A DNA stretch of 64,000 nt, taken from NCBI RefSeq assembly GCF_000213175.1, contig NW_009799101.1, forward strand, positions 4,697,570 to 4,761,569, in the 5' to 3' direction. The number at the start of each line of letters is the position of its first letter. Within the stretch, counting starts at the first letter, position 1. Shown piece by piece: positions 23,264 through 35,586 of the stretch. The notes below the pieces were generated by a model. That model was not told where the DNA came from, did no database searches, and worked only from the letters and a program-made list of their open reading frames with translations. Origin of the DNA: Neurospora tetrasperma FGSC 2508. Lineage: Eukaryota; Ascomycota; Sordariomycetes; Sordariales; Sordariaceae. A program made the position numbers and the translations under genes.

Positions 23264-25906
23264 TCACCTCGCCCGGATACATTTCGCACACATACAGTAC
23301 GACGGATGCGCCAAAATTGACCCGTCATTGCTGCCCAGATGCCGACGAATATCCTCCCACAAGCTGGATTGTTCAATCGGGTCGAGCTCAGCCTTCATCG
23401 AATCAATCGAAGGGTTAGAAACAGTGCTCGTAGTTGGCTCGTACTCTACCACCATCGAGCCGTTGGAGGCAATGGAACGTATACTCTCGAGCGGATCGCA
23501 TTCCACCGCCATTGAGCTGATTGAAACGTCGGAAGGCGTGCTGTCAGTTGAATTGTCTTCTACTACCATCGAGCCGACTGAGGTGATGGAAAGCCTGCCA
23601 TCGTCCGGATCACATTGTACCACCATCGAGTCAATGGACGGATTGGAAACCTTGCTCCCTGTCGAATCGCAGTTTACCACCATTGAACTGATCGAATGGT
23701 TGGAATCCATCTGTTCGATGGGATCGTACTCTACCGTCATCGAGCCGATGGAGGGGTTAAAAGGCGTGTTTCCGGTAGGAGGATCGATGGGAGGCGTGGA
23801 CGACTTGTCTTTCTCCCTCGATACACGAGTGGCATGTGGGGTTTGCTGAGGCTTGGTCTCCTTCGCGGGATCTGGCTTGGATGCTTCAGGCTGGGGTGGC
23901 TTGGGCTGGGGTGGCTTGGGCTGTAGTGGTTTGGGCTGTAGTGGCTCTTGCTTGGACAAGGTCACTGGCGGTTCCTCTCTACCTTCTGTCTGGGCAGGAA
24001 TCTCGGGAATCTTCTTCAACCTCATGGGAACCATGCGACAGGATTGTGTCTGTTGGTGCCCTTCCTTTTTCTCAGTCTGTGAAATCTCCCTTTTGTTGTC
24101 TGTTTTTAACGCAGATGGCGTCTCGCTCAGGTCGTGGTGAACAGGGACGGTATTCGTACCCTTCGAAGTTGATGTGCCTGTGCGGCGAATCGAAGGTGGC
24201 CTTTCGCTGTCGTTCTTCTCACTTTTCGCAACTTCTTCTTCGTTCTTCTGTTCAGCGGGAGACAGCTTCTTCTTGGAATTTTCCTGGTTAGCGGCGTGGT
24301 CATTGTCCTTCGGTTTTGCTGGAAGCTGAGGCCGGCACTTCAAGGCCACGGCTGGGTGTTTATCAACTGATGAGCCTGCCTTGACCTTGTCATATGTCGA
24401 AGGATGAAGTTGGGGCGTTCCAGGAGGAGGATGAAATGTTGGTCTCTTTGACTTCGAGATGGGTAGGCTCGGTTGGTGCTGGTGCTCGAGAGCTTTTGGT
24501 TCGACAGGTTGGGGCTGCTGTCGAAGACCGGCCGTGGACATGTTGGTCTTGGCGACTTCTTGGACTTCTGACCGTCGGTATATGGGCTTTGGGGACACCC
24601 GGTTTTCTGTTGATTTTTCCGTGACTTCCGGGGCTTTTTTCTGGCAATTTTGGGGCAGTGTCTTCCCTGCGGGAGACTCAGAGAGTGCGGATCGAACACC
24701 TTCCTTCTTCGTCTTTGTCTCGTGGGATTGAGATTCATAAAACTTGACGAGGTCTGAAACGCCCCGTGATCTATATACCTTGGGCTTCTCGTCCAACTTG
24801 TCGTCATTGCCAGAGACTCCCTCGTGATGATGGCTGGCGCCCAAGTGGAGACCGCGGCTGGCTGGTTGTGGCCGAGAACTCATGCGAACTCTCACCTCCA
24901 TCTCGCTTTTCCGATGTTCGCACTCGATCAGCGTCTTTCCTTCGATGTCTTCAATCTCCACCTTGACTTTGTCCTTACCGCTCTTCTGTCTCTTCTCTTC
25001 CTTTTGCACCTTCTTGAGGTCATCCTCAAAGTTCTTCTTTTCCTCGAGCCACTTCCTTATTTCAAGTCTTCTCTCTTTCCTGGCCTTTCTCTCCTCTTCG
25101 AATCTCTCCGCCTCGAGCCTTTTTTCTCTCTTAATCTTTTTTTCTTTGAGCCTCTCCTGCTCCAGCCTCTCACGTTGAAGCTTCTTCTGTTGAAGCTTCT
25201 CTTGTTTCAGCCTTTCCTTCTCGCGCTTCTTCTCCTCTGCCTTCTCCATGTCAACATTACGTTCAATCTCAGCCTTCTCACGCGCGCTATCACCTTCCTC
25301 CGCCCACTCCAACGTTCTTCGTCTCATCTCCTTCACTATTTCCAGCCTCAAGGCCGAGCCACCGTCGCCCATATCCATACCAATAGTCTTCATCACCCGC
25401 TGAAGCATAATCAACTCCTGCTTTTCGAGTCCAGCGCCTGCTGATCGTCCACTCTTGGAGTCACCTGTGCGAAAGACATACTCCGCCGGCACCCTCCCCG
25501 CTTGAACAGGGAGACTCCATCTCAACTTGTTCTTGTATCTCTAGTACGTTAGAACAACGCTGGCAGATCTCGTCGCATCTTGTCGGAAGCCGTCCGGGAA
25601 GACTTTAGAGGCATACTCCTCGTAGTAGTTACGGCACTTGGGACAGAAGCCGTACACGACCTCGTGCAGGAGGGTTAGAGGGGGCCGGCATGATGAGCGG
25701 GTTGAGCGTTGCTGGTGGGCGACTGGCTTCAGGGACTTCAGACACCAAGTCAGGAAGGCATCTTTTACTTTGCTTCCCGTGTCGATAGTGGAGGGCCATG
25801 GTTGAGGAGGTGCTTTCGTGGGGGTGGAAACAGTAACCTCACAGGGAATTTCGCGCTTGGTTACATGGCCGCATACGGAGTGCAGCTGGCAAAGTTGGTG
25901 GCACAT
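23264..25906 (-). CDS. Charged coiled-coil protein with one in-frame TAG (editing candidate or recent pseudogene)
   Basis: From ATG 25906 the frame runs 121 codons (start MCHQLCQLHSVCGHVTKRE) to TAG at 25543-25541, then stays open in the same frame for 758 codons to 23264. The parts clearly belong together: an N-terminal Cys/His segment, a CPKC pair just before the TAG, then a Lys/Glu/Arg-rich coiled coil (about 25340-24960), a disordered Pro/Ser region with QPKP repeats, seven 19-residue repeats and a C-terminal CMCAKC. The Cys pairs could bind zinc. I remember the N-terminal part as recurrent in sordariomycete hypothetical proteins, with an aromatic residue where the TAG lies. TAG differs from TGG (Trp) by one base. 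No intron removes it without deleting the sequence that follows. Function is unknown. Confidence 0.75.
23351..23749 (-). repeat. Seven 57-bp repeats coding 19-residue units
   Basis: Seven units of 19 residues run head to tail, each opening [IVN]xSM and often continuing VVExDP, e.g. IDSMVVQCDPDDGRLSITS. Unit length is constant and there are no frame breaks, so the array is kept as coding sequence. The last unit leads into the C-terminal SLWEDIRRHL and Cys motif. Confidence 0.85.
25527..25557 (-). other. Hairpin placing the in-frame TAG in a 7-nt loop
   Basis: On the coding (minus) strand TTGTTCT (25557-25551) pairs perfectly with AGAACAA (25533-25527). Inside, GTA pairs with TAC around the apical loop CTAGAGA, whose TAG is the in-frame stop. 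U precedes the A. This matches the known preference of fungal A-to-I editing sites: U at -1 and a hairpin loop. Confidence 0.6.
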
Positions 25907-27633
25907 TGTATCGATGTGTTGTGATGGACTCTACCTACAGGTTAAGTGAGTGATGGGTTAGCGCACGGTTTGAGATGAAGTGGGTGAGCGAAGCTCTGTT
26001 GCTTACGGGAAGTTGTGGGCTTAGTAGTATTATTACCATCTAGATGGGTAGGTATACTCTTGTGCTAGTTGCTTGCGATCAAATATTGTGGTTAGATGTG
26101 TTAGGTTTGGCTTTGTGGTTGTGATGATGTCGGAAGAGGGAGACAGTTTTTTTGAGTCTGAAGAGTGCACACCGCAGCGGAATATACGTCACCAGGTCAA
26201 CAGTCGCCTGCTTGTAAATTCTGGTTGTTGCGTTGATTCCATGGTTGCTAGCATCCAGGTTGATGTTATTGATTGTCTATACCATGAACAACTATGCTGT
26301 TCGTGCTGTTGTGCTCAGGCAGCCTGGTTCCAGAGTAGCATGTTGTTCAGGTGACAGGCTCTTGTTTAGAAAACTTCTGAACAGTGAGACTGGAACACTG
26401 GTCGGGCTAACCGGGAACATGAATAGGGCCCAAAGTTCGATGGCTGTTGATGAAGACTACATTCTCCGTAGTTCTATATAGTATAATGAGAAGAGGATTT
26501 GATTCTTCGCTCATAAATGTAGGTGCCCAGCGGAACAAGAGGCACCGGACGAGGGCTGAGACGTGTATGTCTGTAGCTCATCTCGGCACTGCAAGTAGCT
26601 GAGAACCTACAACTGCAACGTAAATAAGGTAGAGTCTTATGAGGTGCTGAGGTGAGATGTTTTATGGGCAAATAGAGGTACGAAAGTGACCCCCAAACAT
26701 GGAGCAACCGCGTTGCCAAGGCGGCACTGGCTCGCGCGGTCTTGGCATCGGTCTTCTTCCGGATTTCCCTTCTAACGGTCATGCTTTTGCCTGTTTCCTC
26801 TTTGGCAACAAATTAGTTTTGGATGCCAGAAAACGCGCGACGAGTTATTTGTCAAGAACAATACCAGTCAGGTTATCAAGGATGCCTTGTTTTAACGAAA
26901 TGGTTTACGGAAGCTATAAGAGATCGGACCAGTCGTGTTTTCAGTCCCGCGATAGGCGGGAATGATTTTTTGTTCAGTTTTATGATGATGTAGCTGCCCG
27001 CTGATGAAAGTTCCCAGGTGAACCAGGCGTCGTCAAGATACCACAAATCAGGTGTGGTGAATCTACCTAATATTCGCAACATTCTTGAGAAATTCTTGTG
27101 CCATCAGCCGTAGCCGCCAGGGCCACGGCGACTGGATATATCAACTTCCTGTCGCTGTGTGTGCCGCTCTATCGTGCAAAGCCAAATCTACCAAACGATA
27201 AAAAGCCGAAAAGCATGGAAACCAGGGACCATCCAATCAGTTGTATGTTTTGAAACCACTATCCAAAATAACGTTAAATGTATGGGAGCAAGCCTTGTGC
27301 CATCAGCCGCACCAGGCAGTGGATTGCCGTCTCGAAACCACAGTTTGGCAAGATTGTTTAAGAGATAGAAAAACCGGCAAGCAAAACCTTTGAGGTACCC
27401 TCTTCGTAGGAGAAGTTGGATGTCGTAAACTGTGAAACAAGAGGAATCATTCGTCAAAATCGTCAGTTCTGCCTGGACTTCGCATGTGCCGCCATTTCCC
27501 GTCTGGTGCTCCCATCTCATATAGCTTCTGAGTTACTTCTCTCCCTGCCATCCAATCCATCCCCTTACTCTCAACCTAGCCTTCGTCGACGCTCGATGAC
27601 TCGCCATAAAAATGAGCATGTCACCGCACTCCG
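25907..27633. other. Intergenic stretch, no gene seen
   Basis: No supported coding frame. A 16-bp direct repeat (CTTGTGCCATCAGCCG) occurs at about 27096 and 27294. Confidence 0.4.
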
Positions 27634-29693
27634 TCACGAAAAGCTCGGCAGGAACCGGGTCCAACCGGCGACCTCATAAACGCCCTTTGGCACCTCACGG
27701 AGACTGGAGAACATGAGAACCACCAGGGCGACTCGAGAGATCGCGTAGATGGTGCCGAAAAAGATGTTGATATATCTCGCATATCTGCCAATTCCCGACT
27801 CAAGACGCCTTTTCGACCTCTGGTATTGGCTGCGGTGACTCCATTTGTCGAGAGACACCTCTAGGAAACACTCGTGGAGTGTCTTGAGAACCCTAGGTTC
27901 GTGGTTTTCCAAGCCTGGGATCCCCATCGTTCGGGCAACGAGTGTGACCTGCTCTTCGTATTGGTGCCATGTTTTCCCGTCCAGGGACTCATAGGTGTCT
28001 TTGAGCTGCAACATACAATTCCAGATATTTTCCAGCAGATTTACCTGACGATTTTTCTCGTCTTCCAAGTTTGACAGGAGAGTCCTGAATTCCAGCAAGC
28101 TCGTCACGTGTTCGGTTATCTTTCTTCGCGTGTCTTCGTACTTGTCCTCTCCGAATACAGGTCTCAAACTTGGGTCGTCGATATTGAAATGCAAAAGCTG
28201 TACCCAAGCGTCAGGCAGCCTTTGAAGCGACGAAAGCTTGGTCAAAGTCTCTTTCCTGGCTTCAATCTGGTGACGGGAGAGACGACGGGTGCCGAGACGA
28301 CTCAAAAAATAGGTGAAGGCCAGTGGAATGAGGGGTGACACTGTTGACACCACTGAAGTAATTTGCCACACGTACCGCTCAGTAATGGTCGGAAACCGCC
28401 ATTTCCAGGCAATGCAATGGAAAGCCCCGAATACCACACATAATACTGCCATCAGAGGCCGAACCACTGGGAAGTCTCCTTCCATCCACAGCTCATCATT
28501 TCTGATTCGGTAATGCTGAGAGGCGAGGTCGCCGTACTTCAATGTGTGTAGCATGGGTGATGATAAGCGACTGAAGAAGGGCTCAGCAGACCGTTCAATG
28601 ACTTCATTCGGCCGCCTTTCATCTACCACAATATGCAGTGATGTCGAATTCGAAATGTCTTTTGGCTTCCACCAGTTGACCAGATATGTGACCAGAGCGA
28701 AGACCGCAAACGCCGCTGTCCCAAGCTCAAGTTGAGTCACAGGTCGGTGAATTGTAGCTCGATTGATGAGATCCAAAATGAGTCGACTGATTTGGACCAT
28801 CGAAAACAGCTTCACCAACCAATCGGCCTTACTTTTGTCATCAATTTCGGCCGCCGAGAGTCGAAGCTCCTGGAGCGGATGGCCTTGCCGCCATTTGCGC
28901 AAATCCCAAGTGGCGAGATGATCGCCTCGTAAGATCGAATATTCCAAGGCATCATTCGTCGTGAACCTCAACCCTCTTAGTCCCCCCATGTTGGCGTAGT
29001 AAGCGTGGTTGATGGTCCAATATTGGATTTCTTCATACTCTTGTCTTCCGTTCCGTTCAGTCATAGGGATGCGGCAACTTCGGGGGAGCCTTGGAGTATT
29101 GAAACTCCTGCTCTGGTTGTACTCGAGGTTGAAGATCTCCTTGCCGGTGGATCATTGTTATTGTCTTCCTCTGCGTTATTTTCCGCGATGTTTGGAGGCC
29201 AAAGGGTCAGAACAACCCACTTATGTAGTAGTTGCATCCACGGGCTGTAGGCGGCTTTCCATCTCCTGGTAACTATGTGTTCATGTAACTTTGGAGACGT
29301 ATAGGTTGAACTCGACTCAAACCATTCTGGGTGACTCTCCATCATCTCAGCCATCAGATGAAGTATATGAAGCGCGAAGCAAAACTCGCATATACCTTTG
29401 GCAAAGATGAACTCGGGGAAGAGGATGGTAATGAACATCCACTTGACTTTCCGCAGAAACCGAGTCCATTTCGAGTCCGCAGGGATAGGGAAATTGAGAT
29501 GTAGGACAGTCCAGGTACAAGCAAAGATAGTCGTTAGACACTCAAGGAGGAGCATTAGTGTCCCCCTTTGTGATGGATTGTTCACCCATCCTACTGCGTC
29601 CTGTAACCCATTAGACACAGTGGTGTTTTGGGCTATGACGGCTGTCGCAACCAAGGCAACCAGAAGCGTGCCAGCATGGTCGACTGGGGCCAT
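27634..29693 (-). CDS. Multi-pass membrane protein of a fungal hypothetical family
   Basis: Two frames, 29693-29061 and 29064-27634, overlap by ATGA but read best as one gene. An intron from 29122 (GTACAA) to 29040 (ACAAG) joins them in frame, giving 658 residues. The N-terminus has a signal-like segment, then GWVNNPSQRGTL, a TM with CTWTVLHLN, and KWMFITILFPEF. The second exon opens with WTINHAYYANMGGL and adds hydrophobic segments around residues 310, 400 and 440 and near the C-terminus. I recognise this layout (GTL, TWT..HLN, W..H.yy..MGG) as a recurrent ascomycete membrane family with no assigned function. The donor is weak, so a frameshift or two separate proteins remain possible. Confidence 0.65.
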
Positions 29694-30524
29694 GATTGCC
29701 TGATCGAAGTGTTGTTGGGGACAGCGTTTGACAGGTATCGAATGAAGCGATGACGTGTTTTTTGCATCGGCTATGGCCTAGAGGCGGCCAGGAGGATGGA
29801 GCAAGATCGGATGGGTGGATGAGTCTTGATAGCTGATGGGCTTCGCTTGTACTGCTGAGTGTTGGACCTTGCAGAGATTGTCAGAACTTGACGGGACAAC
29901 GTGTTGGTGAAGGCGTTGAATGATGGAAGAAGGGGGTTGAGAAGAGGAGGACTGAACTTGACGAAGTGTATAGGCAGAGAAGGGAGCTATCGGTGTACTG
30001 TACTCACTTGTGCCAAATAACCTAGATGTCGATGATGGCTTCAACACTGAGGATACTGGTGTTTGCGCGGAGGGAATGATGTTGGGTATGATCGGTTCGA
30101 TGGCAAGAGAAGGAATGAAAGAAAAGGAAGAATGACAAGGAGCCGGCAGCCCGTATAGAATCAGTGTTGAGATGAAGGGCGAGCACGAGTCGAGGGGAAA
30201 ATGGTGAGAAAGGAGAGAAGGGCGAGCGAGGTATGAGGAATGATCGAGAAGAAAAAAAAAAAGAAAAAGAAAAAAAAAAGAAAAAGCGAGTTCGAGAATG
30301 TTGGTCAGGCTGTATTTATGTAAGAAGCCTCACCCTAAAGACTCATCCGCCCTGGTTCAACCGAATCGAGGTCCTCTCTCGGGGCTGGCTAAGCAGACAT
30401 GACGTATGGCCGTGTCGACGGCAACCATAAGAACAGTCGCGACCAGGGCCAAGTGCAAGCCTTACGCCCTTCGCAAAGCTTCCGATTCGGTTGAGTGAGT
30501 GCAAGATCGGGCAATTCCAGACAG
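29694..30524. other. Upstream region of the membrane-protein gene
   Basis: Purine-rich on the plus strand, with an A/G run at 30250-30290. No coding frame is supported. Confidence 0.4.
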
Positions 30525-30752
30525 CCAACACACACTGGAGTACCGTATAATCTCTCGACATTGACTTTCGGGTAATCACTTTTCATGTAGGCATAAGTAG
30601 GGTTAAAGGTGAAAAGAAGCAGTGAAGAGACATGCACCTAGTTAACCGACACCTTTAACCCTGCTTATGACTACACAGTACATGAAAAGTGATTGCCCAA
30701 AAGTCAAGTTCGCGAGAATATACGGTACTCTTTTTGGCTCAGTCCGTGTGTA
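30525..30752. repeat. Foldback inverted repeat with a 38-nt loop
   Basis: The left arm 30539-30611 and right arm 30650-30729 are inverted copies that agree at most positions (ends AGTACCGTATA / TATACGGTACT; inner ends GGTTAAAGGTG / CACCTTTAACC). The right arm has a 6-nt insertion. Weaker pairing continues outwards to about 30525 and 30752. A transcript would fold into a hairpin of about 75 bp. It may be a MITE-like foldback element or a hairpin small-RNA source. Confidence 0.75.
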
Positions 30753-33700
30753 CCATTTGTTGGGAACCAATGACACACGAAACGTACCTGATGTGTGGAG
30801 GCATTTTCCTCCATATATTTTCCTCCTCCTCACCGGCAACGGTGCGTTGAGTTCCCCGGTGGTGACTCAACACTGTACAGTCCATAGAGACTCGGCCCAA
30901 AAGCGTTGTCGTGTGCGTGCTGCTTGTTTTTGGAAATCGCGGCAACCGCCTCAGGCTTTTATGAACGGTAACCGAACCCTAAAACAAGCAACCACCTCCC
31001 CTGCGGACCCCACGAAGTCTTTCTAATGGTAGAGAGAGGTCGGACATTAGACACCGGACTGGGAATGGAACTTGAACATCGACGTCATTCTGTAGAGCCA
31101 AAGCATGTGTTTTGGCCTGTAACTTCAGGCCACCCACCACACACGGGTCTAGAACGTAGTAGACTTCAACTGATCTTGGGCACCAAGACCGCTCGCTCAT
31201 TGCCGATTAGTGAAATCGTTGGGAGGGGAGTGGCGTAGCTGAAAACATGTAGATGAGCGGTTGAGCAGACGAACGCATTACGCAAGGAAAATAAACTCCG
31301 GGTGTGCCTGGTAGCTCTATCCGACAATTGAACAATGGTGGTGTGGTGGGAGTCGGATGCAAATCCCCAACAAACTGCGAAAGAGGGTAAGGAGCGCAAC
31401 GAGTGCCGCGGTGGGGTGGTTGTAGGAGTTCGAGAGGGCATCGACGGGGACGAAGGGCATTGGAAGAGCCAAATTGTGGCGTTGGAGCCTGCTGAACAGA
31501 AAGGCGGAAGGGCAGGCAGAATCGGGACAATCGTGTCAGCTGAAACGAGGTGTATAATACTGCATTGTTTTCCTTGGACCAGAGCCCAACTAACCTTGCC
31601 AAACTTAAATGGCCCCTCCGTACATTACTTTCATGTATTGTACATGTCCGAAATTCCTCGTGTTCCCTGGTACAAGATCGTGGCTGAAGCACCTCCAGGT
31701 GGATAACAACAGACCCTCGAAAACAATGAACGCAGTGTCTTGTTGATTGATACGCCTTAGCCGCATTGCAACATCGCGAGAAATCGCTTTGTGAAGTGGT
31801 AATCGGGGTCAAGCGACAATGTGCCCCTTGATCCGCATCCAGTTGTATTTGACCAAGGCCGTGACTCGCAAAGAGGTATCACGCCGGGCCGGACATGAGC
31901 CAGGGGTTGGGGCTTAAATGGACAGCCCCTTTGCTGAAAAGGGGTGACGGATGTATGCTACAAAGGCCGTTTAGTTATAGCCATCTGCCTTTTTCCAGCC
32001 AAGACTGCACTGCCATGGCCACGAGGGAACCTACGACTTTTGAGCATAGCGCTTCCGAGTTGACTCGTATTTTGCTCGGACAAGTGGCAGAATGAGTTGC
32101 CAATACCTGGCTCTCAAGTGCTTGTACGAAGGGCTGGTCTTGTCTCGTAGATACTGATCGATCTGGATCTCGGTGGGTTGATGCTGCGGGAGATCATCAG
32201 AAGAAGGGTCAAAGAGGAGCATATCCAGCCTGATGTCGAGGGATGCGGGACTCGATGGGACGTTGCCAATTTCCCAGATCCAATACCCATCTATGATCGT
32301 TGGATGGTGGCCCTGAAGAGAGTGCATGATGGAGGATGGCGAGTAGTTCGTGATGTGTCTGTCGATGGAGAACGAATAGCAGACTCGAGGGGGGAGCGAA
32401 GACGGGGAAGGAGGAGAGAGGAAGAATATTGTAAATCCCAAATTTGGTTGATGATGAGGGGTAAAGTGCCCTGGATGCTGTCAGCTGGCAACTGCGGCTT
32501 TCTGTTCCTTCCATGAGAGGGAAGTGGAAGCTGTCAATCGCGGCATCAACTTGCATAACTCTGCAGAGACATTCTTTCCTTGAACGACTTGCATCTTTTT
32601 CCAACTTTAATTTTCCTTCCTTCCCCTTCATTTTCTCTCTCTTGCCTCAGTCGGTTCCGACGAACCAGTCCACGCGCCTTCCACTCCCGTCGTCGCGGCA
32701 GGTTCACGCAACGAACCGAAGCATCCCGGCCAGCAGAGCCGGGCCTTGACCACACTCAAGTTGCTCTTGTCAGGAGGCTATCCCGTGAGAGAGAACAGAA
32801 CATGGACACCTTTACGATGTCCATCCGACTGGCTGATGCATTCCGTCCACCTCTATTGAACGGTTCCCGCGCCCAACGACGCGTTCGACCACCGGCTCTC
32901 TTACTCTCGACACAGACTTCTGACATCGAGTAGCAAAATTGCAAGGACTGCTCGGTCGGGTTATTCGAGAATAAATAGGCTGCCGCCTCCGGACCAGCGA
33001 CCTCCGAATCAAGGACTCATCGAGTGTCCGGCCGAGGGCAGTCAGCGCCGCGCACAAACTATCCGCCACCCAGCACTTTCCTGGAACAATCGAGCCTTGA
33101 AGACCGCTTGGCTTAGAGACATCAAAGAGATCGCAGATCGTCGAGCGTCTGAGCTGAACGTTGGTAGAATCTCACCGCCCAATCGATGCAGTGGTTTCTG
33201 TGTCTCCGGTTGAGAATGTCGTCAAAATAGGCTCTAGTGTTAACTCGGGCCAAAATGGGTCCATCCAACCCAAGGCCTCTGATTGGGCGAGCAGGAGCTT
33301 TCCCTTGTCTTCCCCAGGACTCCTCTCGCCCGGCAGGCATTCTCAATCCACCACTTTTGCCAACGACGATGACGGCGACGACGACAGCAACACCGACACC
33401 ACATCATCCCAACCACGACACACAAAAAGACGCGGCTCCGAATACAATGTGAGCAAAAAAAAAGTTGCCCAAGATTTGTCCAAGTTGATTACCAAGACGG
33501 ACCTCAACAACTTAGATCCCCCATGTTGATCAACGGGCATGATTTAAAATGGAATTTCCGTTACACAATCCTTTCAGTCTCGACAGCGGCTTCCATCGGC
33601 GCGACGAGTCAGGTCCCAGAAAATTTGCACCTTCCTCATTTTGCAATGTTGGTGTCGTGCACTATCAGGCTTGGCAATGCCTTGGCGGCGGCTGGGCGTT

Positions 33701-35586
33701 TTTGTCACCCCCTCGCCAAGATGATGCCGAGAGCTGGGCATGGCTTGTTTCTCGTCCCTGCCTTATCTTCAAGCCGAAGGTAATGTACGGGAGGTCTGGG
33801 CATAGGTTGATCCCGTCTTGACTTTTGCCTCTGTGGCGCTTCCAGGCTTGGGGATTCTTTGAGTTCCTGATTTTTTTTACAATCGGTTGTCGCGATATTT
33901 TACGATGTTGTTGTGGTGTTGTGGTGTTCAGGTGAGCGAAGAACCGAGTTGGGTGCTCGGTCTGGGCATCGATCTCTATCAGGGCCAGGGCTGTGCTGAT
34001 TCTATGGCGAACAAAACCGAGAAGTTGTTTGTCCAGGTAACCGACTTGGTAAAACATTATCCTGCATTGCAGTGTGCTGTCTTCGCCTTGCTCAGCCATT
34101 GCCTTTTTCGACACCGAGCAAGTATTCCCAAGCTGAATGGTTTTGGTGTCGCTGATGCCCCCAAATGCCTGGACCCCCATCTTTCGGCCAATGGAGTCGT
34201 GCCCCTGGTGTAAACACTAGCGGCGGGTCTTTGTATGTAAATTCCCCCATAGGTTCCGACCGGGATGTTAGTGCTTTGCTTACGCCATCCACAGATAACC
34301 GCACCGCAAACAATCCACAGATAACCGCAACGGTCCACAGTCAGTAAGGTATTGATGTGAAGAAAATAATTATCAGGATCTCAAATCTGATACCGGGCAA
34401 CTTCTCGGTGTTATATCCCTACCTTACGGAACCACGATAAGACCACGCGTGGCTGATACGCCTCATGAATTCCTAAGACGGCTGCGTTGGGAAGGATGAA
34501 TAGAGAGATTCATTCACACAATGGAATAACCTACATGTTAAGGTTACAGTGGCCGAGTGGCTACCCTGGTTTGTGTCGGCCTGGATGACGACGCGGGCAC
34601 TGTCTTTTTACACTTTAACATTTCAAAACTCCAGGTCTTCGGTCGCTGAAAGAAGCTAGTGGGGCCGCTATTGTGCATGGCGCCATCCACTGATTGTATC
34701 TATCCTGTCCAATCAGTGATGAGCAGTCTCAGTCGCTCGCGTGCTGCCGGTGGTGTTCTGGACTTGCGCCCGTTCATCTCTTCTCTTTTTGGCTGCTTGG
34801 CCCATGTTTTTAGGCTCAGGGTTGGGGTTAACTATGAGAGGCTTCGAGAGGCTTCCTCCTCATGCTCGTCCCTTGTTCGTCTTCCCCGCAGACTGAGGAG
34901 GACTTGGGGGACGATGCCACTCAACGTCTGTCTTATCTCAGCCACCCGCACTCGTGTCTCCCATTCGCTCACCGAGTTCGTCTTTTTATTTCACCTTTAT
35001 AAGTCACACAAAAGAAAGCTTGGCGTCCAGGAGCCCCCCAAGTAGGGACCCAGTGCAACACAAACACCCCGGGGCAGGAAAAAGAGAGCCGCCTCCATGC
35101 GACAATGTACAGACCTGACTAATGGAGTCGTGTTATCTGCCTGGCTAACGCCCAGCGGCGGCCCATATCGGTACATAGTCGTGTATATGGATTGGAGCTG
35201 AGATTCCTGGTGACGGGACGGGACTGGGAGATGGGGACATGGGATGCTACCTGGTTTGCAGTTTCCTCGCTTCCTTCCCCATGGGAACTCGGGTTGGTTC
35301 TCGGCCGGATTGGAATTATAAGTTGAAACCCTCTCCCGTGTTCCCATGGTCGTCGTCACTTTTTCGGTCTAGACTCCGTCTCGTTTCCATTCTGTCACGC
35401 GCCTCTGTCTCTGAACAGTCCGTCCCCGACGTCTCTTGTTCTTCCCGGTGCCTACCACGGACTGCGACTTGGTCGAATCCCGTCCCAACTGGCATATAGA
35501 ACCCCAAGGCCCAAGTTCGCAGTCTGCTCAAACCGATTGCGACAACAACAACAGCAACAACGTCAGAACGATAGAGTTGGCCCATC
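30753..35586. other. Long gene-poor stretch up to the permease leader
   Basis: No gene with recognisable domains is seen in nearly 5 kb. A weak candidate lies at 32327-32031 (separate entry). 34546-34603 has a tRNA-like GTGGCCGAGTGGC and a 6-bp closing stem followed by T5, but it is too short for a tRNA and lacks a B box. 35240-35586 is the pyrimidine-rich leader of the permease. Confidence 0.4.
32031..32327 (-). CDS. Possible small protein, unrecognised
   Basis: A 98-residue frame from ATG 32327 ends in a basic, helix-like tail (YLRDKTSPSYKHLRARYWQ and beyond). There is no family match and no neighbour that supports it. It may be the last exon of a larger gene or chance. Confidence 0.2.
   Translation of the reverse strand: MHSLQGHHPTIIDGYWIWEIGNVPSSPASLDIRLDMLLFDPSSDDLPQHQPTEIQIDQYLRDKTSPSYKHLRARYWQLILPLVRAKYESTRKRYAQKS

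Noticed and set aside
23109-23849. 246-residue plus-strand frame opposite the repeat region
   Set aside because: Its repeats are the complement of the 57-bp coding repeats of the minus-strand gene.
27096-27309. 16-bp direct repeat as target duplication of a small insertion
   Set aside because: Too long for a target duplication, and the intervening 180 bp shows no element-like ends.
33161-33529. 122-residue Ser/Asp-rich frame
   Set aside because: Low-complexity sequence without supporting signals.
34546-34603. tRNA-like sequence GTGGCCGAGTGGC with a closing stem and T5
   Set aside because: Only 58 nt, with no anticodon arm that fits and no B box. At most a chance match or a tRNA-derived fragment.
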